Program-made: the position numbers and the translations under genes | In this document: positions 9,279-17,493 of the stretch, in pieces | Layout: each line of letters starts with the position of its first letter | How positions within the stretch are numbered: position 1 is the first letter of the stretch | From: Leclercia sp. S52 | GTDB lineage: Bacteria; Pseudomonadota; Gammaproteobacteria; Enterobacterales; Enterobacteriaceae | Direction: 5' to 3' | Assembly (NCBI RefSeq): GCF_039727615.1 | Contig: NZ_CP152474.1 | Span: 3,720,001-3,784,000 of the forward strand | Length of the DNA stretch: 64,000 nt | Notes under the pieces: model-generated | What the model saw: only the letters and a program-made list of their open reading frames with translations | Told to the model about the DNA's origin: nothing | Databases searched by the model: none

Positions 9279-10226
9279 TTATGACCCATTCACGGCCGAT
9301 TGCCAGTAAAGCGGCGAACCAAACGCCTCAACGTAGTAATCAATCACCGCCCGCACGTTCAGCGGCGGGTGGCGCGTGTTGGGGTAGATCGCCGCGATGT
9401 TGAGGGGCTCGGTATTGATGGAGGTTTCCCATTCCGGCAGCAGTTTTACCAGCTCACCGCTCTGGATCCGGTCGCCAATCAGCCAGTCCGGGAACAGCAC
9501 GATCCCCATCCCGCCCAGCGCGGCGATCAGCAATGTTTCGGCGTTATTGGAAGACATCAGCGGCGTGACGGGATAGTGGATCCACGCCTCGCCGGGTCGG
9601 CGCAGCAGCCAGCGGTTGGGGCCGGACGAGCCGCGATAGACCAGGCATTGGTGACGCATAATGTCGTCCGGCGTTTCCGGCGTGCCGTATTTACGCAGAC
9701 AGGCCGGCGAGGCAGCCAGGTGATAAAACTGCTGGCCCAGCACCCGGGCGTGAAAGGAGGAGTCGGTCAGCGCGCCGATGCGAAAGATCACGTCGGCGGC
9801 ATCCCGATGGGGATCGATGTAATCATCGGTCAGCGTCAGCTCGATGCTGAGCCGGGGATAGCGTTCCGTCAGGCCGGGAAGCCCGGGGGCGATATGCCGC
9901 TGGCCAAAAAAGACCGGAGCATTGATGCGGATGACGCCGGAAGGCTCCCGCTTGCGCTCGTCCAGCTCCCGGCGCGCCTCGTCAAGGTTACCGAGCATCA
10001 GGCGGGCAAAGCGGATAAACAGATGCCCGCTCTCGGTGGGGATAATCGCCCGCGTGTTGCGGTAGAACAGCTGCTGGCCGAGGGCGTCCTCCAGCTGGTG
10101 AATGACGCGGGAAACCTGAGATGCCGATATCCCCTCCCGACGCGCCACTACCGAAAAGTTCTGGGTTTCATAGACCGCAACGAAGATCTGCAGCCAGCGA
10201 AGAGTGATGTTTGCAGCATCGTACAT
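9279..10226 (-). CDS. LysR-family transcriptional regulator
   Basis: 315 residues. N-terminal winged helix-turn-helix (LQIFVAVYETQNFSVVARREG, ISASQVSRVIHQLE) and a C-terminal periplasmic-binding-like effector domain (INAPVFFGQRHIAPGLPG; ALGGMGIVLFPDWLI). The layout matches the CrgA/DmlR group of LysR proteins. It is transcribed away from the DUF606 pair, starting 100 bases from it. In this family that usually means the regulator controls the divergent genes and itself from the shared spacer. Inducer unknown. Confidence 0.9.
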   Translation of the reverse strand: MYDAANITLRWLQIFVAVYETQNFSVVARREGISASQVSRVIHQLEDALGQQLFYRNTRAIIPTESGHLFIRFARLMLGNLDEARRELDERKREPSGVIRINAPVFFGQRHIAPGLPGLTERYPRLSIELTLTDDYIDPHRDAADVIFRIGALTDSSFHARVLGQQFYHLAASPACLRKYGTPETPDDIMRHQCLVYRGSSGPNRWLLRRPGEAWIHYPVTPLMSSNNAETLLIAALGGMGIVLFPDWLIGDRIQSGELVKLLPEWETSINTEPLNIAAIYPNTRHPPLNVRAVIDYYVEAFGSPLYWQSAVNGS

Positions 10227-10326
10227 TGATGCATTTCCTGCACAGGTGTTTATTGCATTATGGCATTTTTCTCACGGATAAACAGGCGTACGCTTCCCGG
10301 CCTCAACAACGGAGAGACGGCGTGGT

Positions 10327-10761
10327 ATGCAACTGATATTGATTTTATTCGTGATCGCGGGCGGCATGGGGCTGTCCGTTGAAGCAGGGCTGCTGGGGCC
10401 GCTCGGCGGTGAGGTAGGCGATCTGTGGGCAACGTTCAGCGTGTTTGGCGTCGGTGCCGCCCTGACGTTTTTGCTGATGCTGTTTTTCAGCCCGCGCAAC
10501 AGCCCGTCGTTTTTCGCCCAATCTTCATGGCAGCTGCTGGGCGGGGTGCTCGGCCCGGTCTACGTCATTATTCTGACCATTGCGACCCCGGCAATCGGCA
10601 TCGCCATGACCATGATTGGCATCCTGGCGGGCCAGGTCTTTAAGAGCCTGATCATCGATCACTACGGCCTGCTGGGCACGCCGCACCGCAAAATTGACAG
10701 TAAACGCATCATCGCGCTGGGGTTCATCATCGCCGCGCTGGTTCTGGTTGCACAGGGGTAA
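10327..10761 (+). CDS. DUF606 (YdcZ-type) small membrane protein, first of a pair
   Basis: 144 residues and about five hydrophobic segments, the standard size for DUF606/YdcZ half-transporters of the drug/metabolite transporter superfamily. Start ATG after GGAGA. Visible family features are GLSVEAGLLGPLGG near the N-terminus and IATPAIGIAMTMIGILAGQ in the middle. It lies four bases before a second DUF606 gene. Such tandem pairs are thought to form a heterodimeric transporter, each protein supplying half of a ten-helix unit. Substrate unknown. Confidence 0.85.
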   Translation: MQLILILFVIAGGMGLSVEAGLLGPLGGEVGDLWATFSVFGVGAALTFLLMLFFSPRNSPSFFAQSSWQLLGGVLGPVYVIILTIATPAIGIAMTMIGILAGQVFKSLIIDHYGLLGTPHRKIDSKRIIALGFIIAALVLVAQG

Positions 10762-10765
10762 CACT

Positions 10766-11254
10766 ATGACATTTATCATGATTATTCTGGCAGTTATTGG
10801 GGGTGCGACGCTGAGCATTCAGGCCGCCATCAACGGCCAGCTGGGCAGCAAAGTGGGCGTCTTCAAAAGCGCATTCCTGACCTTTTCCATCGGCGCGCTG
10901 ATCACCGCCCTGCTGATCTTCTTCTTTGAACCGAAACAGGCCGTCACCCTGCTGGATGTGCCGAAATGGCAGCTGCTGGGCGCAATGTTTGGCGTGCCCT
11001 ACATCGTGATCATGGTGCTGGCCGTACAGCGTATCGGTACGGCGGTCGCCACGGTGGCGGTGATTTTCGGTCAGCTGACCATGAGTATGCTGATCGACAA
11101 TTTCGGCTGGCTGGGCAATGCGGCTATTCCCTTTTCGATGAGCCGTCTGGGGGCCATCATCTGTCTGGGGATCGCCCTGTTCTTTATCTATTCCAGCAGC
11201 CGAACGCCGGAAAAAGAGGAAAAGGCGCCTGTCACCAGCGATGCTCGCTCATAA
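10766..11254 (+). CDS. DUF606 (YdcZ-type) small membrane protein, second of a pair
   Basis: 162 residues with five hydrophobic segments and a charged C-terminal tail (TPEKEEKAP). ATG at 10766 is chosen because it sits just after the upstream stop; an in-frame start at 10694 would lie inside the first gene. It shares with its partner the pattern of a Gly-rich first helix (GGATLSIQAAINGQLGSKVG) and a Q-L-x-M-S-x-L-I-D segment. The presumed role is the partner half of a heterodimeric exporter or importer under the divergent LysR regulator. Confidence 0.87.
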   Translation: MTFIMIILAVIGGATLSIQAAINGQLGSKVGVFKSAFLTFSIGALITALLIFFFEPKQAVTLLDVPKWQLLGAMFGVPYIVIMVLAVQRIGTAVATVAVIFGQLTMSMLIDNFGWLGNAAIPFSMSRLGAIICLGIALFFIYSSSRTPEKEEKAPVTSDARS

Positions 11255-11336
11255 TTACCGACGTATTCCCGATACCGGCTCTGCGTGCATTTATGCCAAA
11301 ATGGTAAGAGTTAATGGCTAAAAAGGGGCTGGTATA

Positions 11337-11711
11337 ATGGAAGAATCCTCATTAGAAGATGAATTTAACCGTCGGGTGAAGACGCTCAGCGAGCGCGCCA
11401 AAGCAGCCGGGACGAATGTCAGCGAGCTATGCCGTATCGCTGGCGTCAGTCGCACAACGCCAGAGCGGTGGAATCAACGTGTGCCGAAATCCATCTCCAT
11501 TTTCGATTCAGTTTTTCAGGCTCTGCTGGATATCGAAAAGGTGAAACAAGAAGAAGAAAATGCGTTTAAAAATTTGCCGCCCCGGGAGCAGGAACGCATT
11601 AAGGCCCAACGAAAAGAACTCGAACGAGAAAGAGAAAAAGAGCAACGCCTGAAGCGCAATGAATCACGCCGGGAAAGCCGTGCGCGCCTGAAAAACGCGC
11701 CACAAGATTAA
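11337..11711 (+). CDS. Small helix-turn-helix protein with charged coiled-coil tail
   Basis: 124 residues. An HTH-like core near 25-50 (NVSELCRIAGVSRTTPERW) resembles phage or plasmid regulators of the Cro/C1 type. The C-terminal half is almost all Glu, Lys and Arg (QERIKAQRKELEREREKEQ) and should form a long helix or coiled coil. No clear neighbour partner is visible. Probably a DNA-binding accessory protein from a past mobile element; the target is unknown. Confidence 0.65.
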   Translation: MEESSLEDEFNRRVKTLSERAKAAGTNVSELCRIAGVSRTTPERWNQRVPKSISIFDSVFQALLDIEKVKQEEENAFKNLPPREQERIKAQRKELEREREKEQRLKRNESRRESRARLKNAPQD

Positions 11712-11880
11712 GCACGACGCAGGCGTGTTTCAGTGAGTATCGCGGGTTGCGCCCGATCTATAAAATTACTTGTAATGTTTGCTACCCATAAGAGCGCTCA
11801 TTTATCATCAGGCGTGATAGTCGGGCGCCGCATTTTTGCCGGACTATCGCTGCGGCTTATTATCAGAGATGGATTAAGAA

Positions 11881-12246
11881 ATGAACAGACTCGCTCTTAT
11901 CGCGTGCAGACGCATACTTTTCCTTGAGGTTGAGGAGGCGGCGACCCACATTGCCGAAGTATCACAGCGCACCTGGCGCTACTACGAGTCTGGCCGTACC
12001 CAAATTCCTGCCACGCTTGCAGAGAAGATGGAAAAGTTACTGCAATACCATGCGGTTATGAAAGAACGCATGACGAAAGAAGCTGACGAGCACCGTCAAA
12101 AAGGAGAAGGCCGCCAGGTCGTTCCCTATTACCTCACTTATGAGGATTACCAGAAGGAGACAGGGCTGGATGATGTGATCGGCTTTCGCCTCGATCAGTC
12201 GGTAAAGGCTTCGCTCTATCTGGAAGACAAAGTCGTCTTCTACTGA
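11881..12246 (+). CDS. YdiL/Aca2-like DUF1870-type HTH protein
   Basis: 121 residues. The N-terminus (ACRRILFLEVEEAATHIAEVSQRTWRYYESGRTQIP, here described in part) has the DUF1870 pattern of a short helix-turn-helix followed by W-x-x-[WY]-E-x-G-R-x-x-[VI]-P. This is shared with E. coli YdiL and with Aca2 proteins that regulate anti-CRISPR operons. The C-terminal half is a separate small domain. No anti-CRISPR gene is recognisable next to it. It is preceded by a 169-base spacer and followed by the AT-rich segment. DNA target unknown. Confidence 0.7.
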   Translation: MNRLALIACRRILFLEVEEAATHIAEVSQRTWRYYESGRTQIPATLAEKMEKLLQYHAVMKERMTKEADEHRQKGEGRQVVPYYLTYEDYQKETGLDDVIGFRLDQSVKASLYLEDKVVFY

Positions 12247-12865
12247 AAGGTTAATCAACCTCGCCACTCCCTAAATTCCCCTAAACTCCGGCCATGTTGA
12301 CAGCACCCGCATTGCCAGGGGCGCAACCACGCACCTGGTCCTTGCGCCACCGTTCTGTCCATCGCGCTCCCCCTGCTATCAGCACCATCCTGAACTCTGT
12401 TCTGCTGCCAAATCCTCCCCCCTGCTGACGGCAGTCGTTATAAATAATGCCTTTGTGGACGCGGTTTAGCACCCTTGCCTGCATTGTATATATACGTAAA
12501 TGACAAATTAAAATTAATCAAAAAAGATTAAATAAGAGTTCCTGAAATTACTCATTTAACAATACATGTTAAAGAAATAAATGTTTCTATAACAGATACC
12601 CCGTGTGACACCCTCCTAAAAACTCGACGTGACACATAATGATTATTTCATTCGAAGATCTGACAATCCCAGCAATGGCGCAGCCTGGGACTTAAGTCAT
12701 ACAATTAAAATAAAATCTTTTGATAAATTATAAAGTTAATTTAAAACTTATTTTCAAAAGTAAAAAATCTTCATAAAGCATATTGCTGCCTTACAAAATT
12801 ACGAGTAGTCTCCGTTCCGCCGCTGGAACACCCAGCAAGCTCCCCGGCAAAACGGAGTCTGACAT
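12247..12865. other. AT-rich intergenic segment with structured leader
   Basis: No supported gene. Bases 12490-12800 are strongly AT-rich, unlike the flanking DNA, and may bind H-NS. The last 56 bases form a possible leader: CTCCGTT (12810-12816) can pair with AACGGAG (12851-12857), which contains the Shine-Dalgarno of the next gene, and GCTGG/CCAGC (12822-12826/12832-12836) forms a hairpin inside that loop. Confidence 0.5.
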
Positions 12866-13060
12866 ATGGCAGCAACAAGTGGAGTGCGGGCGGGAGTATC
12901 GGTAAATGCGAGAAGTGAATGGGTCGCGTTTACCGCGAAATTGCCCCAGGCGTTAAAGAAGAAATTAAAGATTGCAGCCGCTGAATGCGGCCAGAAGCAG
13001 CAAGAGATTGTTGCTCAGGCTGTAGAGAAGTGGATGAACGAAAACGGCTTCAATAAGTAA
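12866..13060 (+). CDS. Small ribbon-helix-helix-like protein
   Basis: 64 residues. ATG at 12866 follows GGAG by 8 bases. The sequence has a short strand (SEWVAFTAKLP) and two helices (ALKKKLKIAAAECGQ and QEIVAQAVEKWMNE), the build of ribbon-helix-helix (CopG/Arc-type) repressors. It lies 52 bases upstream of the trimeric autotransporter on the same strand, and its stop codon is part of a short repeat also found beyond that gene. It may regulate the autotransporter. A role as a plasmid-type partition or antitoxin protein is an alternative, but no toxin is seen. Confidence 0.65.
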   Translation: MAATSGVRAGVSVNARSEWVAFTAKLPQALKKKLKIAAAECGQKQQEIVAQAVEKWMNENGFNK

Positions 13061-13102
13061 CCGACAAAACAGTAGTAACCGACAAAACCGACAAGAAACT
13101 AA
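13056..13102. repeat. Direct repeats upstream of the autotransporter gene
   Basis: AGTAACCGACAAAAC occurs at 13056-13070 and 13074-13088, then CCGACAAGAAACTAA at 13088-13102. The last 15 bases recur exactly at 14911-14925 beyond the autotransporter, inside AGTAACCGACAAGAAACTAA (14906-14925). The repeats therefore bracket the gene. Confidence 0.7.
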
Positions 13103-13112
13103 GACATCAAAC

Positions 13113-14807
13113 ATGAAAAAAACAGTATTAGCAGTACTCGTTGCCACCACCGCCATCTCTGGTGCAGCACAGGCGTCTAACGTTGATGTGAACTATTTCA
13201 TCAAAGTGGCACAGAGCGGCACGAACATTGCCAACTCCAAAGCTGTGTACAGCCACCTGAACCAACGCGATAAATCGATGGTGGATTACGTGGCTCCAAT
13301 GGCCGGTATCTCTGACGAAATAATGGGTCAAATTCAACGTGCCGACGCCCGCAACCAGCAGGCTCATTTCGTGATGACCAGTAGTACAAAAGTTGAAGCA
13401 GATGAAATCATCAAAGGTAGCCCGCTTAAGCGCGCCATCATCAACCATATGGAGCATAACGAAGCCATTAATCACGGCGCTCGTTTTGGTGGTATGACTT
13501 CGCAGCGTGATATTGCTGATGTGGATGCAGAAGAAGTGGCAGCTCAACAGGCAGCGATTAAAGTGGCTGCTCAACAAGCCCGGGATCAGGCAGAAACCGA
13601 TCATATTAATGATGCTGTCGTGAAAGCACACGATGCCAACGCGCAGATCGTTGCGAATAAGATCGAAGCGGCCCGCATCATCCGTGCTGACAACGAGAAA
13701 ACCGCAGCCGCATCCCGTCTGGACAGCATGAAGCCTGACTACAACGCCGTGGTTGTCGCGACTCACGATGCCAACGCTATCGAAGCTCAGAAACAAATCA
13801 TCAAAGCCCGCGAGGATCAGATTCGCGCCCAGGCAGAAACCGATCACATCAACGAAGCGGTAATGCAGGCGCACGATGCCAACGCGCAGATCGTTGCGAA
13901 CAGGATCGAAGCGCACAAGCTGATCGCCAGGAGCGAAGCTGACGCAGCGGCATCCCGTCTGGAGAGCATGAAACCTGACTACAACGCGGTCGTCGTGGCT
14001 ACCCATGACGTCGAAGCGGCTAACGTGGCAGGCAAACTGAAGGTGGCGGCAAATGTTGCCCGCACTGCAAGTCAGCAGGTTATCCCTGAGCAGGCTGCGG
14101 CAGATACCCGTCTGAACAGCATGGCGGTTGATCCCAATGCTGAAGTGGTCGCCGCGCATGACGCGCAGGCTTACGACGTGGCGCAAGGGGTTGCTCGTAA
14201 AGCAGACAACGCTAACCGCACGTCCATCCAGCATGTTGACGGCAACGCGGTAGCGATCGCTGATAACACTATGGATATCGCAACTAACACAGCCGGTGTC
14301 GCAGCGAACAAAGCGGGCGTTGCGCAGACCACCGCGAAGCTCGACTCTGTGACTTACGATATCGCTGGTAACCGTCGCGCCATCTCCAGCCTGGCGACGC
14401 GCGCCGCGGATACCGATGCGCGTATCGCTGAAACCAAAGCGGAACAGGCTAAGACCAATGAACGCGTATCGGCTAACAGCGCGGCCATCGCCGACCATGA
14501 GAACCGGATTGAGTCTCTGGAAAGCGAAACCACCAGCAAATTCTCCAGCCTGAAAAACAAGGTTGAAGAGAACCGCAAGCGCGCGTCCGCAGGTATCGCT
14601 GGCGTCGCGGCAATGGCCAACATCCCACAGGTTACCGACACGCAGAACTTCTCTGTCGGTGCTGGCGTGGGTAACACCGACAGCGAAAGCGCTCTGGCTG
14701 TAGGTATGTCTGCGCGCGCTACTGAAAATGTGGTTGTTAAGACGTCCGTCTCAAACGACACCCAGCACAACTTCGTGGTTGGCGCTGGCGTGAGCTACGG
14801 CTGGTAA
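13113..14807 (+). CDS. YadA-type trimeric autotransporter adhesin
   Basis: 564 residues. A signal peptide ends AAQAS at residue 22. A helical passenger is rich in Ala, Asp and His and contains two copies of an 81-codon unit (starting at 13590 and 13833), each with AETDHIN, AHDANAQIVAN and MKPDYNAVVVATHD. A stalk-like coiled coil follows (ADTDARIAETKAEQAKTN; ESLESETTSKFSSLKNK). The final 60 residues form the YadA anchor: ASAGIAGVAAMANIPQV, then strands ending VGAGVSYGW with a terminal aromatic. Three such anchors form one 12-strand barrel in the outer membrane. Family known for adhesion and serum resistance; the ligand is unknown. Bounded by direct repeats, downstream of a ribbon-helix-helix-like gene, and ending in a strong terminator. 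Confidence 0.9.
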   Translation: MKKTVLAVLVATTAISGAAQASNVDVNYFIKVAQSGTNIANSKAVYSHLNQRDKSMVDYVAPMAGISDEIMGQIQRADARNQQAHFVMTSSTKVEADEIIKGSPLKRAIINHMEHNEAINHGARFGGMTSQRDIADVDAEEVAAQQAAIKVAAQQARDQAETDHINDAVVKAHDANAQIVANKIEAARIIRADNEKTAAASRLDSMKPDYNAVVVATHDANAIEAQKQIIKAREDQIRAQAETDHINEAVMQAHDANAQIVANRIEAHKLIARSEADAAASRLESMKPDYNAVVVATHDVEAANVAGKLKVAANVARTASQQVIPEQAAADTRLNSMAVDPNAEVVAAHDAQAYDVAQGVARKADNANRTSIQHVDGNAVAIADNTMDIATNTAGVAANKAGVAQTTAKLDSVTYDIAGNRRAISSLATRAADTDARIAETKAEQAKTNERVSANSAAIADHENRIESLESETTSKFSSLKNKVEENRKRASAGIAGVAAMANIPQVTDTQNFSVGAGVGNTDSESALAVGMSARATENVVVKTSVSNDTQHNFVVGAGVSYGW

Positions 14808-14816
14808 GCCTGAATG

Positions 14817-14837
14817 CCCCGCTTCGGCGGGGTTTTT
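14817..14837 (+). terminator. Intrinsic terminator of the autotransporter gene
   Basis: Stem CCCCGC with GCGGGG around a TTCG tetraloop, followed by five T. It lies nine bases after the stop codon. Confidence 0.92.
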
Positions 14838-14868
14838 CCCCGTAGAATACCTTCATTTTTTACGGACG

Positions 14869-14894
14869 AAAAAAAGGCCAGACAAGCTGGCCTT
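14869..14894 (-). terminator. Intrinsic terminator of the chemoreceptor gene
   Basis: Stem AAGGCCAG (14874-14881) with CTGGCCTT (14887-14894). Read on the minus strand it is followed by a run of T (A-run at 14869-14875 on the plus strand), so it ends transcription coming from the receptor gene. Confidence 0.85.
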
Positions 14895-14905
14895 CTTTCC
14901 AAATT

Positions 14906-14925
14906 AGTAACCGACAAGAAACTAA
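14906..14925. repeat. Direct repeat downstream of the autotransporter gene
   Basis: AGTAACCGACAAGAAACTAA; its last 15 bases match 13088-13102 and its first 12 match 13056-13067 and 13074-13085. See the upstream copy. Confidence 0.7.
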
Positions 14926-14995
14926 CTTTGTCCGATGCGTATCGGACGGCCAAAAGAATATCGCATTCACCAACACAGCGCAAATCGGGGCCAGA

Positions 14996-16561
14996 TCACC
15001 CCTGCTTCACCCGGAATACCGATACCGACTGTGACAGCAGATCCGCCTGCTCGTTGACGCCCGCGGCGGTTGTCGCCACCTCTTCCACCAGCGCTGCGTT
15101 TTGCTGCGTAACGTGATCCATCTGGGTAATTGCAATGCGGATCTGCTCCACCCCGCGGCGCTGCTCCTCGGAGGCGAGCGCGATGCTCTCCATCACCTGG
15201 TTCACTTTGCCTACCGAGTGGCTGATATCCACCATCGTCTGGCTGGTTTTGTTGGCGAGATCGGCACCTTCCTGAATAAAGAGCGTGGATTCGTTAATCA
15301 GCGCCGAAATCTCTTTTGCCGAGTCCGCACAACGTCTCGCCAGATTACGCACTTCACCCGCCACTACCGCAAAACCACGGCCTGTTTGTCCGGCGCGCGC
15401 GGCCTCTACCGCGGCGTTAAGCGCCAGAATATTGGTCTGGAAGGCGATGCCATCGATGACGCTGATAATGTCGACCATCTTCTGCGCGCTCTGGCTGATG
15501 GCGTCCATTTTTTTCGTCACGTCCTGCATCTGTTTTTCGCCTGCGTCAGCGATCACCGCCGTATTCTGCGCCATCTGCGAGGCATTAAGCGCATTATCGG
15601 TGTTCATTTTCACGGTGGCGGTGATCTGCTCCATGCTGGCCGCCGTCTCAACGACTGCCGCCGCCTGCTCTTCCGTCCGTCGCGAGAGATCGCCATTGCC
15701 GGAGGCGATCTCGTGGGTTCCGATGGTAATGCTCTGGACGCCGTTACGAATCGATCTGACGGTTTCGTTCAACCCTGCCTGCATGGTCTGCAGCGCGGCG
15801 CACAGTTGGCCGATCTCATTGCTGCTGGAGACCTGAATATCGCCGGTCAGATTGCCGTTGCCGATATTATCAAAATGGTGCGCAACCTCCTGAAGCGGAC
15901 GCACCAGCGTGTTACGCATCCAGATCCTGATAATAAAGAACATCACCATCGCAATTGCGCACATCGCCATCATCAACACTAATGATAATGAGTAGGCGTG
16001 CTTACTGAACAGGATAACGCGATCAAACTCCGCCTGGGTTTTACCAATGTAGGATTTATATTGGTTGTCCCACTGCTGACGCGATTGATTAATGGTGTCG
16101 CGATTATTATCAAGGAAAGTTTTTACCTCCTGCGAAGAAGGCGATGTATTTAATGTGTCTACATTTAATTTAATTGTCGCTACTATCTGATCGTAGCTAC
16201 GTTTCATTATCTCGCCTAGCTCTGGCTGCGACGTCGTCAAACCGGGGATCTCAACAAACAGGTTGTACTGCCGATCGGCCTCTTTAAGTAATTCATTGAT
16301 TTGATTTATCTTAGAGGGCATATCCACCTGCTCATCATGCAGTCTTGCCTGAAAAGTTGCATCAATCAAGATGCGGGCATTTAACAGGCTGTCGCGGGTG
16401 GCATTTAAAGCCCGTTGTTCACTGGCATTGTAATTCATCTTTTCTATCGAGCTATTGCTGCTCTTAAGGAAATAAAGCCCCAGCCCGCTGGAAAGCACCA
16501 GCATCAGGGTAAATAAGCCCAGCACGAGCATTAGCCCGGTGCTAATTTTTAAATTTTTCAC
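14996..16561 (-). CDS. Methyl-accepting chemotaxis receptor
   Basis: 521 residues. Membrane helix near 9-30, a periplasmic four-helix ligand domain (about 31-188), a second helix (LVLMMAMCAIAMVMFFIIRI), HAMP (RPLQEVAHHFDNIGNGNL), then the cytoplasmic signalling rod. Its hairpin tip carries FQTNILALNAAVEAARAG and FAVVAGEVRNLA, the contact for CheA and CheW. Methylation helices lie on both sides. The C-terminus ends FRVKQG without the NWETF-type pentapeptide, so it should need other receptors to recruit CheR, like Trg and Tap of E. coli. Ligand unknown. A FliA-type promoter lies upstream, placing it with late flagellar genes; it stands alone with its own terminator. Confidence 0.93.
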   Translation of the reverse strand: MKNLKISTGLMLVLGLFTLMLVLSSGLGLYFLKSSNSSIEKMNYNASEQRALNATRDSLLNARILIDATFQARLHDEQVDMPSKINQINELLKEADRQYNLFVEIPGLTTSQPELGEIMKRSYDQIVATIKLNVDTLNTSPSSQEVKTFLDNNRDTINQSRQQWDNQYKSYIGKTQAEFDRVILFSKHAYSLSLVLMMAMCAIAMVMFFIIRIWMRNTLVRPLQEVAHHFDNIGNGNLTGDIQVSSSNEIGQLCAALQTMQAGLNETVRSIRNGVQSITIGTHEIASGNGDLSRRTEEQAAAVVETAASMEQITATVKMNTDNALNASQMAQNTAVIADAGEKQMQDVTKKMDAISQSAQKMVDIISVIDGIAFQTNILALNAAVEAARAGQTGRGFAVVAGEVRNLARRCADSAKEISALINESTLFIQEGADLANKTSQTMVDISHSVGKVNQVMESIALASEEQRRGVEQIRIAITQMDHVTQQNAALVEEVATTAAGVNEQADLLSQSVSVFRVKQG

Positions 16562-16598
16562 GTTGACTCCTTAAGTACCAAAAAATTAATTAGGGACT

Positions 16599-16625
16599 TT
16601 ATCGGCAATCAGGAAGCCGCGTTGA
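16599..16625 (-). promoter_or_regulatory. FliA (sigma-28) promoter of the chemoreceptor gene
   Basis: On the minus strand: TCAA, 15 bases, then GCCGATAA. The -10 matches the flagellar sigma consensus perfectly, and the -35 differs from TAAA at one base. It ends 38 bases upstream of the receptor start, as expected for class 3 chemotaxis genes. Confidence 0.85.
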
Positions 16626-16806
16626 GCGAATAAAATCGATATTCAGGCTAAATGAAAAAAACGGAGTGAATAACTAAAGACGCGGAGAAGCGCAGCGTGA
16701 AAACTTGATGATCCGGATGCGTAACGTTATCAGGCCCACAGCCCGATTCGCCAGCCCGTCGCAAATTGGTTATGATCACCCTCTCTTTTTTCCTCCGGTC
16801 AGCCTG

Positions 16807-17493
16807 ATGTCTGCAATTATCGATACCTTTATTGCCCCGCCGTGCCACGACCCGATAGAAACGCTGTGGCAGGACGATCATCTGGTGCTGATCAATAAAC
16901 CCAGCGGGCTACTGAGCCTGTCGGGGAAGAATCCGCAAAATCTCGATTCCGTGCACTTCCGGCTGGTGCAGACTTTCCCCGGCTGCACTCTGGTGCATCG
17001 CCTTGATTTCGGCACCTCCGGGCTGATGGTAATTGCCCGTAACAAGGCAATCAATGCCGCCCTGTGCCAGCAGTTCAGCCAGCGCAGCGTGACCAAAATC
17101 TACACCGCCCTGCTCTGCGGCCATCTGGCCGATGACGAAGGGGTGATAGATGCGCCCATTGCGAAAGATCCGGCGCTGTTTCCGCTGATGTCGATTTGCG
17201 CTATCAACGGCAAACCTGCCCGCTCCCGCTATCGGGTGGTGGAACGTTTTTATCACGAAGGGACGGTGCCGGTGACGCGGGTTGCGCTTACCCCGGAGAC
17301 CGGGCGCACCCACCAGCTGCGCATTCACTGCCAGCAGCTGGGCCACCCGATCCTGGGCTGCGATCTGTATGGCGGGCTCCTGCCGCCCGGCACCGAACGG
17401 ACGCCGCGGCTGATGCTGCACGCCAGCGAGCTGCATTTTGCCCATCCCGTCAGCGGGGAGCCGATCGTCTTTCGCCATGTCAGCCCGTTCTGA
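16807..17493 (+). CDS. RluA-family RNA pseudouridine synthase
   Basis: 228 residues from ATG 16807 (MSAIIDTFIAPP); a start 34 codons upstream would add a tail unlike the family. The catalytic motif HRLDFGTSG is at 64-72, with Asp67 as the nucleophile. Other family signatures are LVLINKPSGLLS (26-37), TGRTHQLRIH and HPILGCDLYG. There is no S4 RNA-binding domain ahead of the catalytic domain, as in the short TruC/RluA-like members. It converts uridine to pseudouridine in an RNA that cannot be named here. Its end overlaps the end of the convergent LysR gene by 14 bases. Confidence 0.9.
   Translation: MSAIIDTFIAPPCHDPIETLWQDDHLVLINKPSGLLSLSGKNPQNLDSVHFRLVQTFPGCTLVHRLDFGTSGLMVIARNKAINAALCQQFSQRSVTKIYTALLCGHLADDEGVIDAPIAKDPALFPLMSICAINGKPARSRYRVVERFYHEGTVPVTRVALTPETGRTHQLRIHCQQLGHPILGCDLYGGLLPPGTERTPRLMLHASELHFAHPVSGEPIVFRHVSPF

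Noticed and set aside
12281..12484. A 67-codon minus-strand frame in the AT-rich spacer's GC-richer edge
   Set aside because: No ribosome site, no family pattern, and high Gly/Arg content. Treated as chance.
11337..14807. The 11.3-14.8 kb segment as a complete prophage
   Set aside because: There is no integrase, terminase, capsid or tail gene. The two HTH proteins and the autotransporter alone do not make a phage.
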